The notes beneath the pieces are model-generated. The model was not told the origin of the DNA. It saw only the letters and a program-made list of their open reading frames with translations, and searched no databases. From assembly GCA_937911935.1 (NCBI GenBank), contig CALDQH010000016.1, positions 1-5,188 on the forward strand: 5,188 nucleotides of DNA, read 5' to 3'. Origin of the DNA: an uncultured Bacteroidales bacterium (lineage in GTDB: Bacteria; Bacteroidota; Bacteroidia; Bacteroidales; Paludibacteraceae). Positions 1-5,188 of the stretch are shown here, in pieces (the stretch's first letter is position 1; every line of letters starts with the position of its first letter). A program made the position numbers and the translations under genes.

Positions 1-561
1 TTCAAGGAGGTTGAGGGAATCCACAGCCGTACCGACTTTGACTTGAGCCAACACGAAAAATACTCGGGCAAAAACATCAAATACTTTGACCCAGAATTGA
101 ACCAATCGTACACCCCATACGTTATCGAAACCTCTATTGGTGTTGACCGTATGTTCTTGTCGATTATGTCGGCTGCATACCAAGAAGAAAAATTAGAAGG
201 CGGCGATACTCGCGTGGTACTTAAATTACCTGCTGTATTGGCTCCTGTTAAGGCTTGCATCATGCCTTTGGTTAAAAAAGACGGCCTACCCGAAAAAGCA
301 CGCGAAATTATGAACGAATTGAAATTCGATTTCAAATGTGCATACGACGAAAAAGACTCTATCGGTAAACGTTATCGTCGTCAAGACGCCGTGGGTACTC
401 CTTTCTGTATCACCGTTGACCACCAAACTTTGGAAGATAACATGGTTACCATTCGTCACCGTGACAGCATGCAACAAGAACGCGTTTCTATCGACAGTTT
501 ACGTGGCATTATCGATGCACAAGTAAACATGAAAAACTTATTCAAAGAAATTGTTAAGTAA
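1..561 (+). CDS. glyS: Glycyl-tRNA synthetase, C-terminal part (5' end outside window)
   Basis: This enzyme charges tRNA(Gly) with glycine using ATP in the cytoplasm. The frame is open from base 1, so the gene continues upstream; 186 residues are visible and the stop is TAA at 559-561. A TTG at 43 is not the start, because conserved sequence (EGIHSRTDFDLSQHEKYSGK) already runs through it. Bases 127-150 encode ETSIGVDR, the class II motif 3, whose arginine contacts ATP. From about base 214 onward (TRVVLKLPAVLAPVKACIMP) comes the HGTP-type anticodon-binding domain, with the characteristic YDEKDSIGKRYRRQDAVGTP segment. This is the homodimeric single-chain type used by Bacteroidota, archaea and eukaryotes, not the two-subunit GlyQ/GlyS type of E. 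coli. The last 11 bases overlap the lipoprotein gene that follows. The family call is very secure; the symbol is by convention. Confidence 0.96.
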   Translation, partial: FKEVEGIHSRTDFDLSQHEKYSGKNIKYFDPELNQSYTPYVIETSIGVDRMFLSIMSAAYQEEKLEGGDTRVVLKLPAVLAPVKACIMPLVKKDGLPEKAREIMNELKFDFKCAYDEKDSIGKRYRRQDAVGTPFCITVDHQTLEDNMVTIRHRDSMQQERVSIDSLRGIIDAQVNMKNLFKEIVK

Positions 562-2371
562 GAAATCATCGATATTTCAATCCCTGCTTCTTTTAGCAGG
601 GATTGTCTTTTTGACCAATTGCGCCAACCGAGGTTCGGGTCCGCAAGGTGGTCCAAAAGACACTTTACCTCCCATTGTTATGAGCTGCGAGCCTGCTAAC
701 GGGGCTACACAAGTAACATCGAGCGTAATTGAAATTCTCTTTGACGAATTTGTCGTATTAGACAATCCCATTAACAACATTACCATCTCGCCGCCACAAA
801 AAAAGTTTCCTAACTTTAAGACCAATGGCAAAAAGCTGCGCATCACGTTTGAAGATACACTAAAAGCCAATACCACCTACTCCATTGATTTTGGCAACTC
901 GATAGCAGACAACAACGAAAAAAACGTACTAAAAGGCTACAACTATACTTTCTCGACAGGCGATAAAATAGACTCCTTGCAAATTAGCGGCATTGTTTTA
1001 GATGCTAAAACCCTCATGCCCAAAGAAAATATCACAGTGGGTATTCACAGCGACTTGAGCGATTCTGCCATGCTAAAAATGCCCTTTATTCGTATAGCCA
1101 AAACCAACAAAAACGGCGAATTCACCGTAAGAAACGTGGCGGATGGCAACTATAAACTGTATGCACTAAAAGACCCTTCGAACATGGGTTATTACCAACC
1201 TGTTGGCGCGGATATTGCTTTTTACGATTCTATTATCACACCGCAAATGCACCTACATGCTAAAGTTGATACTTTGTGGAAAGACTCGCTAAAAACATCG
1301 CACGATAGCCTGCTGGTGAATACCTTTGTCGAATACTACCCCAAAGATATTTTACTTAAAAGTTTTGTAGAGAATGCGTTGCCCAAACAATTTTTGAAGA
1401 AAAACGTCCGAACATCCGACAAATCCTTTCAGTTTGTATTTAATTGTGCTGTTGATAGTTTGCCCCAAATACAACTAATAAATGACAGCCTAACCGCTAA
1501 CGATTGGTACATTCAAGAACCCATTTTACGCGCCGACTCGCTTGTATATTGGATAACCGACTCGGCTATTTACACCCGTGACACCCTTAAAATTGCGCTC
1601 TCTTACCTAAAAACCGATTCGCTTTGGCAATTAGAACAAACGACAGATACGCTGACAATGGTAACACGCAAAAAGGGAATTGTACGCAAAAAAAACAAGG
1701 AAGAGGAAGAAAAACCAGTTTTCCTTACGTTTACGCACAACATCAACAAAGCGTTAGAGGTTTACGATACCCTACAACTTACCTTTAATGAGCCTATCCG
1801 CACATTCAGCCGAGATAGCATCCACCTTTTTACCGTAAAAGACACCATCGAAACACCCATCGATTTTAACGTGTTGTTTAACGATAGTGTATGTGCCCGT
1901 ATCGCTTACCTCTATTATGCCAAAGAATTTGGCGAAAGGTATCAACTTCGCATTGACTCTGCTGCATTTACTAGTATTTACGACAAGGTAAATACGGCAT
2001 TTAACAAACCTTTTTCGGTAAAATCGCTCGAATCATACGGAAATATTTACATCAAATTTACGACGATTCCTGAGCATGCGGTTGTAGAACTTATTGCCAA
2101 CAATAAGGACGAATCTGTTGTGAGCGTATCGCCCATTATAGACGGCGAAGCCTACTTTGAGGATATTGCCCCTGGAACCTATTGGGTAAGATTCTACATC
2201 GATGCCAACCAAAACCAAAAATGGGATACAGGAGACTTGTTGCAACATCAACAGCCCGAAACCATGTATTATTACCCCAAAGAACTTTCAGTGCGTGCCA
2301 ATTGGGATATCGAAGAAACATGGGACTACCCTTCCATTCCACCAACCAAACAACGCATCATCACCAAATAA
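551..2371 (+). CDS. Ig-like domain envelope lipoprotein (Big_5/SbsA-type family)
   Basis: A 606-residue exported lipoprotein of unknown exact role. The N-terminus has lysines at 4-5, a hydrophobic stretch at about 8-20 and a lipobox LTNC with the lipidated cysteine at 24. Asn at -1 is somewhat unusual. No acidic surface-export signal follows the cysteine, so the side of the outer membrane it faces is open. After it comes the family signature GGPKDTLPP (33-41), then an Ig-like Big_5 domain (about 41-137, ending in YTFSTGD). Next is a carboxypeptidase-regulatory-like beta domain (about 143-208, with NKNGEFTVRNVADGNYKLYA). A long divergent middle follows, then a C-terminal beta domain with APGTYWVRFYIDANQNQKWD (D551 to D559 resembles a calcium loop) and ANWDIEETW. 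The start is TTG at 551: in-frame stops lie at 524-526 and 530-532, and the next ATG (680) falls after the lipobox. It overlaps glyS by 11 bases, suggesting co-transcription. The family is widespread in Bacteroidota; its function is not established as far as I know. Confidence 0.9.
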   Translation: MLSKKSSIFQSLLLLAGIVFLTNCANRGSGPQGGPKDTLPPIVMSCEPANGATQVTSSVIEILFDEFVVLDNPINNITISPPQKKFPNFKTNGKKLRITFEDTLKANTTYSIDFGNSIADNNEKNVLKGYNYTFSTGDKIDSLQISGIVLDAKTLMPKENITVGIHSDLSDSAMLKMPFIRIAKTNKNGEFTVRNVADGNYKLYALKDPSNMGYYQPVGADIAFYDSIITPQMHLHAKVDTLWKDSLKTSHDSLLVNTFVEYYPKDILLKSFVENALPKQFLKKNVRTSDKSFQFVFNCAVDSLPQIQLINDSLTANDWYIQEPILRADSLVYWITDSAIYTRDTLKIALSYLKTDSLWQLEQTTDTLTMVTRKKGIVRKKNKEEEEKPVFLTFTHNINKALEVYDTLQLTFNEPIRTFSRDSIHLFTVKDTIETPIDFNVLFNDSVCARIAYLYYAKEFGERYQLRIDSAAFTSIYDKVNTAFNKPFSVKSLESYGNIYIKFTTIPEHAVVELIANNKDESVVSVSPIIDGEAYFEDIAPGTYWVRFYIDANQNQKWDTGDLLQHQQPETMYYYPKELSVRANWDIEETWDYPSIPPTKQRIITK

Positions 2372-2416
2372 AAAAAATGGGATGACTAAAAAGTAAATTA
2401 GTCATCCCATTTTTTT
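2371..2416. terminator. Bidirectional intrinsic terminator between the lipoprotein gene and metK
   Basis: A perfect 19-bp inverted repeat: left arm 2371-2389, right arm 2398-2416, loop of 8 bases (2390-2397). The arms begin with seven A and end with seven T, with a GGGATGAC/GTCATCCC core, so on either strand the hairpin is followed by a U tract. It lies exactly between two convergent genes, touching the lipoprotein stop codon and ending 50 bases before the metK stop. It should end both transcripts. Confidence 0.9.
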
Positions 2417-2417
2417 G

Positions 2418-2444
2418 AGAGGTTGTTTTAATTCAGCCTCTTTT
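2418..2444 (+). terminator. Second, weaker hairpin with short T run
   Basis: Arms 2418-2425 (AGAGGTTG) and 2434-2441 (CAGCCTCT) pair over 8 positions with one G-U wobble around an 8-base loop, followed by TTT and then CTCT. The wobble becomes an A-C mismatch on the other strand, so it favours + strand RNA and may act as a back-up stop for the glyS-lipoprotein message. The T run is short, so this is tentative. Confidence 0.45.
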
Positions 2445-2466
2445 CTCTGTTATAAAACCTACGATT

Positions 2467-3720
2467 TTACAAACCAAATGCTACTTTGATAGCATCTACA
2501 TAATCCGTTTTTTCCCAAGTAAAGAGTTCTACTTCTTTGGTAATTAGGCTGCCATCTGCATTTTTAAATTGCTTGGTAACAATTTGTGGTGTTCTACCCA
2601 CATGACCATACGATGCAGTTTCTTGGTACATGGGTTGACGCAATTTAAGCCTTTCCTCGATGGCTTTGGGGCGCATATCAAAGATTTCTTGAATTTTTTC
2701 GGCAATTTGACCATCGGTTAGGTTTACTTTGGCAGTTCCGTAGGTGTTAACGTAAATATTGGTAGGTTTTGCCACACCAATAGCGTATGCTACTTGCACC
2801 AACACTTCGTCTGCCAAGCCTGCTGCCACCATGTTTTTGGCGATGTGACGAGCTGCGTAGGCAGCAGAACGGTCCACTTTTGAGGGGTCTTTGCCCGAAA
2901 ATGCGCCACCACCATGGGCTCCTTTGCCGCCGTAGGTATCTACAATGATTTTTCGTCCTGTTAAACCTGTATCGCCGTGAGGACCACCAATAACAAATTT
3001 ACCGGTTGGGTTTACATACAAAGTAAAGTCACCCTTGTTAAGGGCTGCATATCGTTCATCTTGGGCAAATACACGAGGTAGCAGAATGGTAGCTACATCG
3101 CTTTTAATTTGTGCCAACATGGCATCATCATCGTCCAAAAACTCATCGTGTTGGGTAGAGACAACAATGGTATCGATGCGTTTGGGTTTGTTATCATCAC
3201 CGTATTCGATGGTTACTTGGCTTTTGGCATCGGGACGCAAATAGGTCATTTCCTTGCCAGCCTCACGAATAGCAGCCAACTCACGCAACAAAGCATGCGA
3301 TAAATCGAGCGAAATGGGCATTAAATTAGCTGTTTCGTTACAAGCATAACCAAACATCATGCCTTGGTCGCCAGCACCTTGATCGTAAGGATTTTCGCGC
3401 TCTACACCGCGGTTAATATCGGGCGATTGCTCGTGAATGGCAGAAAGTACACCGCACGATTTATACTCGAACATGTACTCACTTTTGGTGTAACCGATGC
3501 CTTTGATTACTTTACGCGCCACCGATTGTACATCAACATAGGCAGACGATTTTACCTCGCCAGCTAACACGACTTGACCTGTGGTAACAAGGGTTTCGCA
3601 CGCTACCTTAGATTGAGGGTCTTGCGCTAAAAAGTTATCTAACAAGGCGTCCGATATTTGATCGGCTACTTTGTCGGGGTGTCCCGCAGAAACGGATTCG
3701 GATGAAAATAAATATCCCAT
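2467..3720 (-). CDS. metK: S-adenosylmethionine synthetase (methionine adenosyltransferase)
   Basis: This cytoplasmic enzyme makes S-adenosylmethionine from methionine and ATP, releasing phosphate and diphosphate; SAM is the main methyl donor. The 417-residue length is normal for Bacteroidota MetK (E. coli has about 384). Start ATG 3720-3718, stop TAA 2469-2467. Signature elements: GHPDK at 13-17 (H14 and D16, ATP and metal site), E42, E55, Q98 in HEQSPDI at the methionine site, the hexapeptide GAGDQG at 115-120, GGPHGDTGLTGRK at 245-257, and the glycine-rich phosphate-binding nonapeptide GGGAFSGKD at 270-278. All expected catalytic positions that I can place are present. The ATG directly precedes the conserved GYLFSSESVSAGHPDK, so the start is secure; no Shine-Dalgarno site is visible. 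The gene stands alone. Its leader carries a SAM-II-like aptamer, implying feedback by its own product, and it ends facing a bidirectional terminator. Confidence 0.98.
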   Translation of the reverse strand: MGYLFSSESVSAGHPDKVADQISDALLDNFLAQDPQSKVACETLVTTGQVVLAGEVKSSAYVDVQSVARKVIKGIGYTKSEYMFEYKSCGVLSAIHEQSPDINRGVERENPYDQGAGDQGMMFGYACNETANLMPISLDLSHALLRELAAIREAGKEMTYLRPDAKSQVTIEYGDDNKPKRIDTIVVSTQHDEFLDDDDAMLAQIKSDVATILLPRVFAQDERYAALNKGDFTLYVNPTGKFVIGGPHGDTGLTGRKIIVDTYGGKGAHGGGAFSGKDPSKVDRSAAYAARHIAKNMVAAGLADEVLVQVAYAIGVAKPTNIYVNTYGTAKVNLTDGQIAEKIQEIFDMRPKAIEERLKLRQPMYQETASYGHVGRTPQIVTKQFKNADGSLITKEVELFTWEKTDYVDAIKVAFGL

Positions 3721-3789
3721 ATCTGTAATTTTAGAGTTATTAGACTAATTGGGATAAACAAGTTGCCAAGCAGAAAGGCTGTAAGAAGT

Positions 3790-3840
3790 ATCTTTTAGCA
3801 TTTTTTTGGGTGGTTGCAAGCAATCAAATTTATCCACTCT
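3790..3840 (-). promoter_or_regulatory. Candidate SAM-II riboswitch aptamer in the metK leader
   Basis: Read on the minus strand, the leader has the order of elements known for SAM-II. The P1 stem is GUGG (3837-3834) with CCAC (3813-3810). The loop between has an AUUU tract and ends in CUUGCAA. A 10-base A-rich linker follows, then GCUAAAAGAU (3799-3790). The pseudoknot P2 can form between AUUGCUUGC in the loop and GCUAAAAGAU: G-C, C-G, two U-A pairs, non-canonical C-A and G-A positions, then U-G, U-A and A-U. Compared from memory with the crystallised SAM-II RNA, this keeps the UUGC and GCUAAAA core and replaces its outer C-G pairs by A-U, U-A and U-G pairs. The U between GC and AAAA is the expected adenine-recognising base. 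Its position upstream of metK fits the ligand. The P1 stem is short (4 bp). SAM-V, which shares the binding core, is an alternative class. Confidence 0.78.
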
Positions 3841-3849
3841 TAATGGATG

Positions 3850-3857
3850 CAAAGATA
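3850..3857 (-). promoter_or_regulatory. metK: metK promoter -7 element (TATCTTTG)
   Basis: On the minus strand this is TATCTTTG, a full match to the Bacteroidota -7 consensus TAnnTTTG. Transcription would start at about 3843-3845, a few bases ahead of the aptamer P1 stem at 3837, giving a leader of about 125 bases. I find no clear TTTG box at -33, so the call rests on the -7 match and its placement. Confidence 0.55.
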
Positions 3858-3861
3858 CAGA

Positions 3862-3877
3862 TAATTTTGTAATTTTG
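3862..3877 (+). promoter_or_regulatory. Two tandem -7-like boxes upstream of hpt (TAATTTTG twice)
   Basis: The octamer TAATTTTG occurs twice back to back (3862-3869 and 3870-3877); each fits TAnnTTTG. Transcription from them would begin near 3876 or 3884, leaving a leader of roughly 25-33 bases before the ATG at 3909. No good -33 TTTG box is visible 19-21 bases upstream of either. AT-rich repeats can match this consensus by chance. Confidence 0.4.
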
Positions 3878-3908
3878 TGCCGTTTAGCATAAAAAATCAA
3901 TATCGGCG

Positions 3909-4445
3909 ATGAAAACCATACAAGTTGACGACAAAACATTTAAACTGTACCTATCTGCACAAGAGATAACCAAACGTGTAAGCGAAATGGCGCAAGAATT
4001 GAGCCAAGAGTTAGCCGAAGCCAACAACCTGCTATTTGTAGGGATGTTATCGGGCAGTTTTGTGTTTGTGGCCGATTTTGTACGTGCCTATGGCAAGCCT
4101 ACCGAAGTGCAATTTGTAAAATGTTCGTCGTACCAAGGTACGCAAAGTACAGGTTGTTTAAAAGAAGAACTAAGCCTTGGGGTTGATGTAAAAGACCGAA
4201 CTGTGGTTATTTTAGAGGACATTATTGAAACGGGGCTTACCATGCAACAATTTGTAGAGAACATAAAAAAAGGCCAACCCGCTTGTATAAAAGTGGTTAG
4301 CCTATTTTATAAACCTCAACTTAATAAGAGTACTATTGTGCCCGATAAGGTTGGTTTTTCTATTCCTAACGATTTTATTGTAGGCTATGGGTTGGACTAC
4401 AACCAACAAGGCCGCAACTTAGCCGATGTGTATTCGGTGGTTTAA
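3909..4445 (+). CDS. hpt: Hypoxanthine phosphoribosyltransferase
   Basis: A purine-salvage enzyme that joins hypoxanthine (often guanine too) to PRPP to give IMP (or GMP) in the cytoplasm. The 178-residue length is normal. From the N-terminus: the MLSGSF segment (46-51), matching the pyrophosphate-binding loop with its cis-peptide; the flexible loop start SSYQGTQSTG (73-82); the PRPP-binding motif VVILEDIIETGLTM (99-112); and the base-recognition region VGFSIPNDFIVGYGLDY (148-164), ending with the metal-contacting Asp 163. The PRPP motif normally reads EDIIDTG; here Glu replaces the Asp at 107, the position of the general base in the E. coli and human enzymes. ATG 3909 opens the frame just after an AT-rich promoter region; no Shine-Dalgarno site is visible. 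It is divergent from metK. Its stop overlaps that of the convergent dehydrogenase. Base specificity cannot be read from sequence alone. Confidence 0.93.
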   Translation: MKTIQVDDKTFKLYLSAQEITKRVSEMAQELSQELAEANNLLFVGMLSGSFVFVADFVRAYGKPTEVQFVKCSSYQGTQSTGCLKEELSLGVDVKDRTVVILEDIIETGLTMQQFVENIKKGQPACIKVVSLFYKPQLNKSTIVPDKVGFSIPNDFIVGYGLDYNQQGRNLADVYSVV

Positions 4446-5173
4446 TACAGTTTTCCGATAACCCACATTTTGAACGAGGCTGGCACGCAGTCGATGATAA
4501 ACGATAATGCCTTGTAGCTAAAACCAGGAATATTGCGCATGGGCATGCGTTTTCTTTTGATTAAACGCAACATGGTTTTGGCAATGGCATCGGGGCTCAT
4601 GCCGTTTTGCTCGTCTTTTTCCATGGTTTGCACCGCCTTAAGCATGTTTTTGGTATATACCGATTGTTCTTGCTTAGATGCTTCGGTATATTTTCTGGCA
4701 TTGGTAAAGTTGGTTTTTACATCGCCAGGCATAACACAAGCGCACTGAATACCAAAGGGTTTAACTTCCAAACTCAAGGCTTCTGTAAACGCCAAAATAC
4801 CCGCCTTTACCGACGAATAAAAGGTTTGGTAAGGAATAGGCGCTACCGCTGCCATAGACGACACCGTAATAATTTTACCTCCACCTTGCGCACGCAATTG
4901 AGGCAAACAAGCTTGCACGGTATTTACCACTCCGTAGTAGTTTGTCGCCAATTGATACTCAAGTTCGGACAGCGAGGTATCTTCTACCGCCCCTGCAATG
5001 CCATTTCCTGCATTGCAAATAACGCCATAAATACGGCCTTGTTCTTTTACGATTTGAGCAACTGCTTGCTGCAAGGTTTCGGGCTTGGTCACATCGGCAC
5101 TAATGGAAATAATTTTTCCGCCCGACTTTGCATCTTCTTGACCTTCGCATCCACTACGCGATAATTCACGCCG
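4442..5173 (-). CDS. Short-chain dehydrogenase/reductase, N-terminus missing
   Basis: An NAD(P)-dependent oxidoreductase of the classical SDR family; substrate unknown. The frame is readable from 5173 to the TAA at 4444-4442, 243 residues. Numbering from 5173: ADV (26-28, the adenine-side Asp), NAGN (54-57), the catalytic Asn 78 in TNYYG, Ser 106 in TVSSMAA, and Tyr 119 to Lys 123 (YSSVK). Ser and Tyr are 13 residues apart, as expected. PGDVKTNFT then forms the cofactor-side loop, and the C-terminus carries KRKRMP and a hydrophobic tail. The TGxxxGIG cofactor motif and first helix are absent and should lie about 90 bases beyond the window. A GTG at 5092 would make a 216-residue product, but the homologous ADV strand extends upstream of it, so it is probably not the true start. 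An in-frame TGA occurs at 5176-5174, so the gene is either broken or affected by a sequence error. Family call secure; intactness doubtful. Confidence 0.88.
   Translation of the reverse strand, partial: RRELSRSGCEGQEDAKSGGKIISISADVTKPETLQQAVAQIVKEQGRIYGVICNAGNGIAGAVEDTSLSELEYQLATNYYGVVNTVQACLPQLRAQGGGKIITVSSMAAVAPIPYQTFYSSVKAGILAFTEALSLEVKPFGIQCACVMPGDVKTNFTNARKYTEASKQEQSVYTKNMLKAVQTMEKDEQNGMSPDAIAKTMLRLIKRKRMPMRNIPGFSYKALSFIIDCVPASFKMWVIGKLY
4536..4558 (+). terminator. Possible hpt terminator inside the dehydrogenase gene
   Basis: A perfect 5-bp stem CGCAT/ATGCG (4536-4540 and 4545-4549) with a GGGC loop is followed by TTTTCTTTT (4550-4558). It lies about 90 bases after the hpt stop, in the antisense of the dehydrogenase 3' end. 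The T run is also simply the complement of Lys/Arg codons there, so coincidence is quite possible. Confidence 0.25.
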
Positions 5174-5188
5174 TCATCCGCCGTATCG
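5174..5188 (-). other. In-frame TGA and the five codons at the window edge of the dehydrogenase gene
   Basis: Reading the dehydrogenase frame upstream through the stop gives R-Y-G-G-stop-R-R-E-L. SDR proteins of this type usually read Y-G-(T/A/G)-(S/A)-R-R at the end of the second strand, so homology seems to continue in the same frame on both sides of the TGA (5176-5174). One base (TCA to TGA) would explain it. It is only 12 bases from the window end, where assembly or read quality could matter. Confidence 0.5.

Noticed and set aside
43..561. A separate 172-residue protein starting at TTG 43.
   Set aside because: The same frame is open back to base 1 and encodes conserved glycyl-tRNA synthetase sequence upstream of this TTG.
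2202..2396. Small + strand open frames overlapping the 3' end of the lipoprotein gene.
   Set aside because: They overlap the conserved C-terminal domain of the lipoprotein in other frames and run into the terminator hairpin; no sign of independent coding.
3721..3860. SAM-I (S-box) riboswitch for the metK leader.
   Set aside because: The leader lacks the four-way junction and kink-turn elements of SAM-I. Its compact pseudoknot elements fit SAM-II or SAM-V instead.
3745..3939. A 64-codon minus-strand open frame across the metK leader.
   Set aside because: It would begin inside hpt and cover the predicted promoters and aptamer. The peptide has no recognisable features, and the RNA structure explains the region better.
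4607..5164. A 185-codon open frame on the + strand antisense to the dehydrogenase gene.
   Set aside because: The opposite strand encodes a clear SDR with all catalytic motifs. The antisense product has no recognisable domain and looks like a codon-usage shadow.
5162..5188. TGA reassigned to an amino acid (alternative genetic code).
   Set aside because: Trp residues in the window use TGG and the other genes are intact under the standard code with no internal TGA. One TGA near the window edge is better explained by mutation or error.

Overview
The window looks like chromosomal DNA of a member of the Bacteroidota, probably order Bacteroidales. Four things point there: a single-chain class II glycyl-tRNA synthetase, a lipoprotein of the 'GGPKDT..PP' Ig-like family that is typical of this phylum, start codons without purine-rich Shine-Dalgarno sites, and promoter -7 elements of the TAnnTTTG type. 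The DNA is moderately AT-rich, and all five stop codons that end genes here are TAA. No insertion sequence, CRISPR array, tRNA, rRNA or phage gene was found.

Layout, left to right. (1) 1-561 (+) is the 3' part of the glycyl-tRNA synthetase gene. (2) 551-2371 (+) is an envelope lipoprotein that starts at TTG inside the last codons of glyS, so the two probably share a message. (3) 2371-2444 holds a perfect 19-bp inverted repeat with A and T tracts, which should terminate transcription from both sides, plus a second weaker hairpin. (4) 2467-3720 (-) is metK, S-adenosylmethionine synthetase. (5) 3721-3908 is a divergent control region. On the metK side it carries a -7 promoter element and an RNA leader that matches the SAM-II riboswitch pseudoknot. 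On the other side it carries two tandem -7-like boxes for the next gene. (6) 3909-4445 (+) is a hypoxanthine phosphoribosyltransferase. (7) 4442-5173 (-) is the body of a short-chain dehydrogenase, convergent with and overlapping hpt. Its N-terminal Rossmann motif lies beyond the window, and an in-frame TGA sits at 5174-5176.

The protein genes are mostly housekeeping: translation, SAM synthesis, purine salvage and a redox enzyme. They do not form one pathway. The strongest regulatory story is metK: its product, SAM, would bind the leader of its own mRNA and reduce its expression. The leader also contains a segment able to pair with the aptamer, a candidate switch. I see no wholly new system here. 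The points most worth a second look are the metK leader and its possible anti-aptamer, the Asp-to-Glu change at the expected catalytic base of the phosphoribosyltransferase, and the premature TGA in the dehydrogenase.
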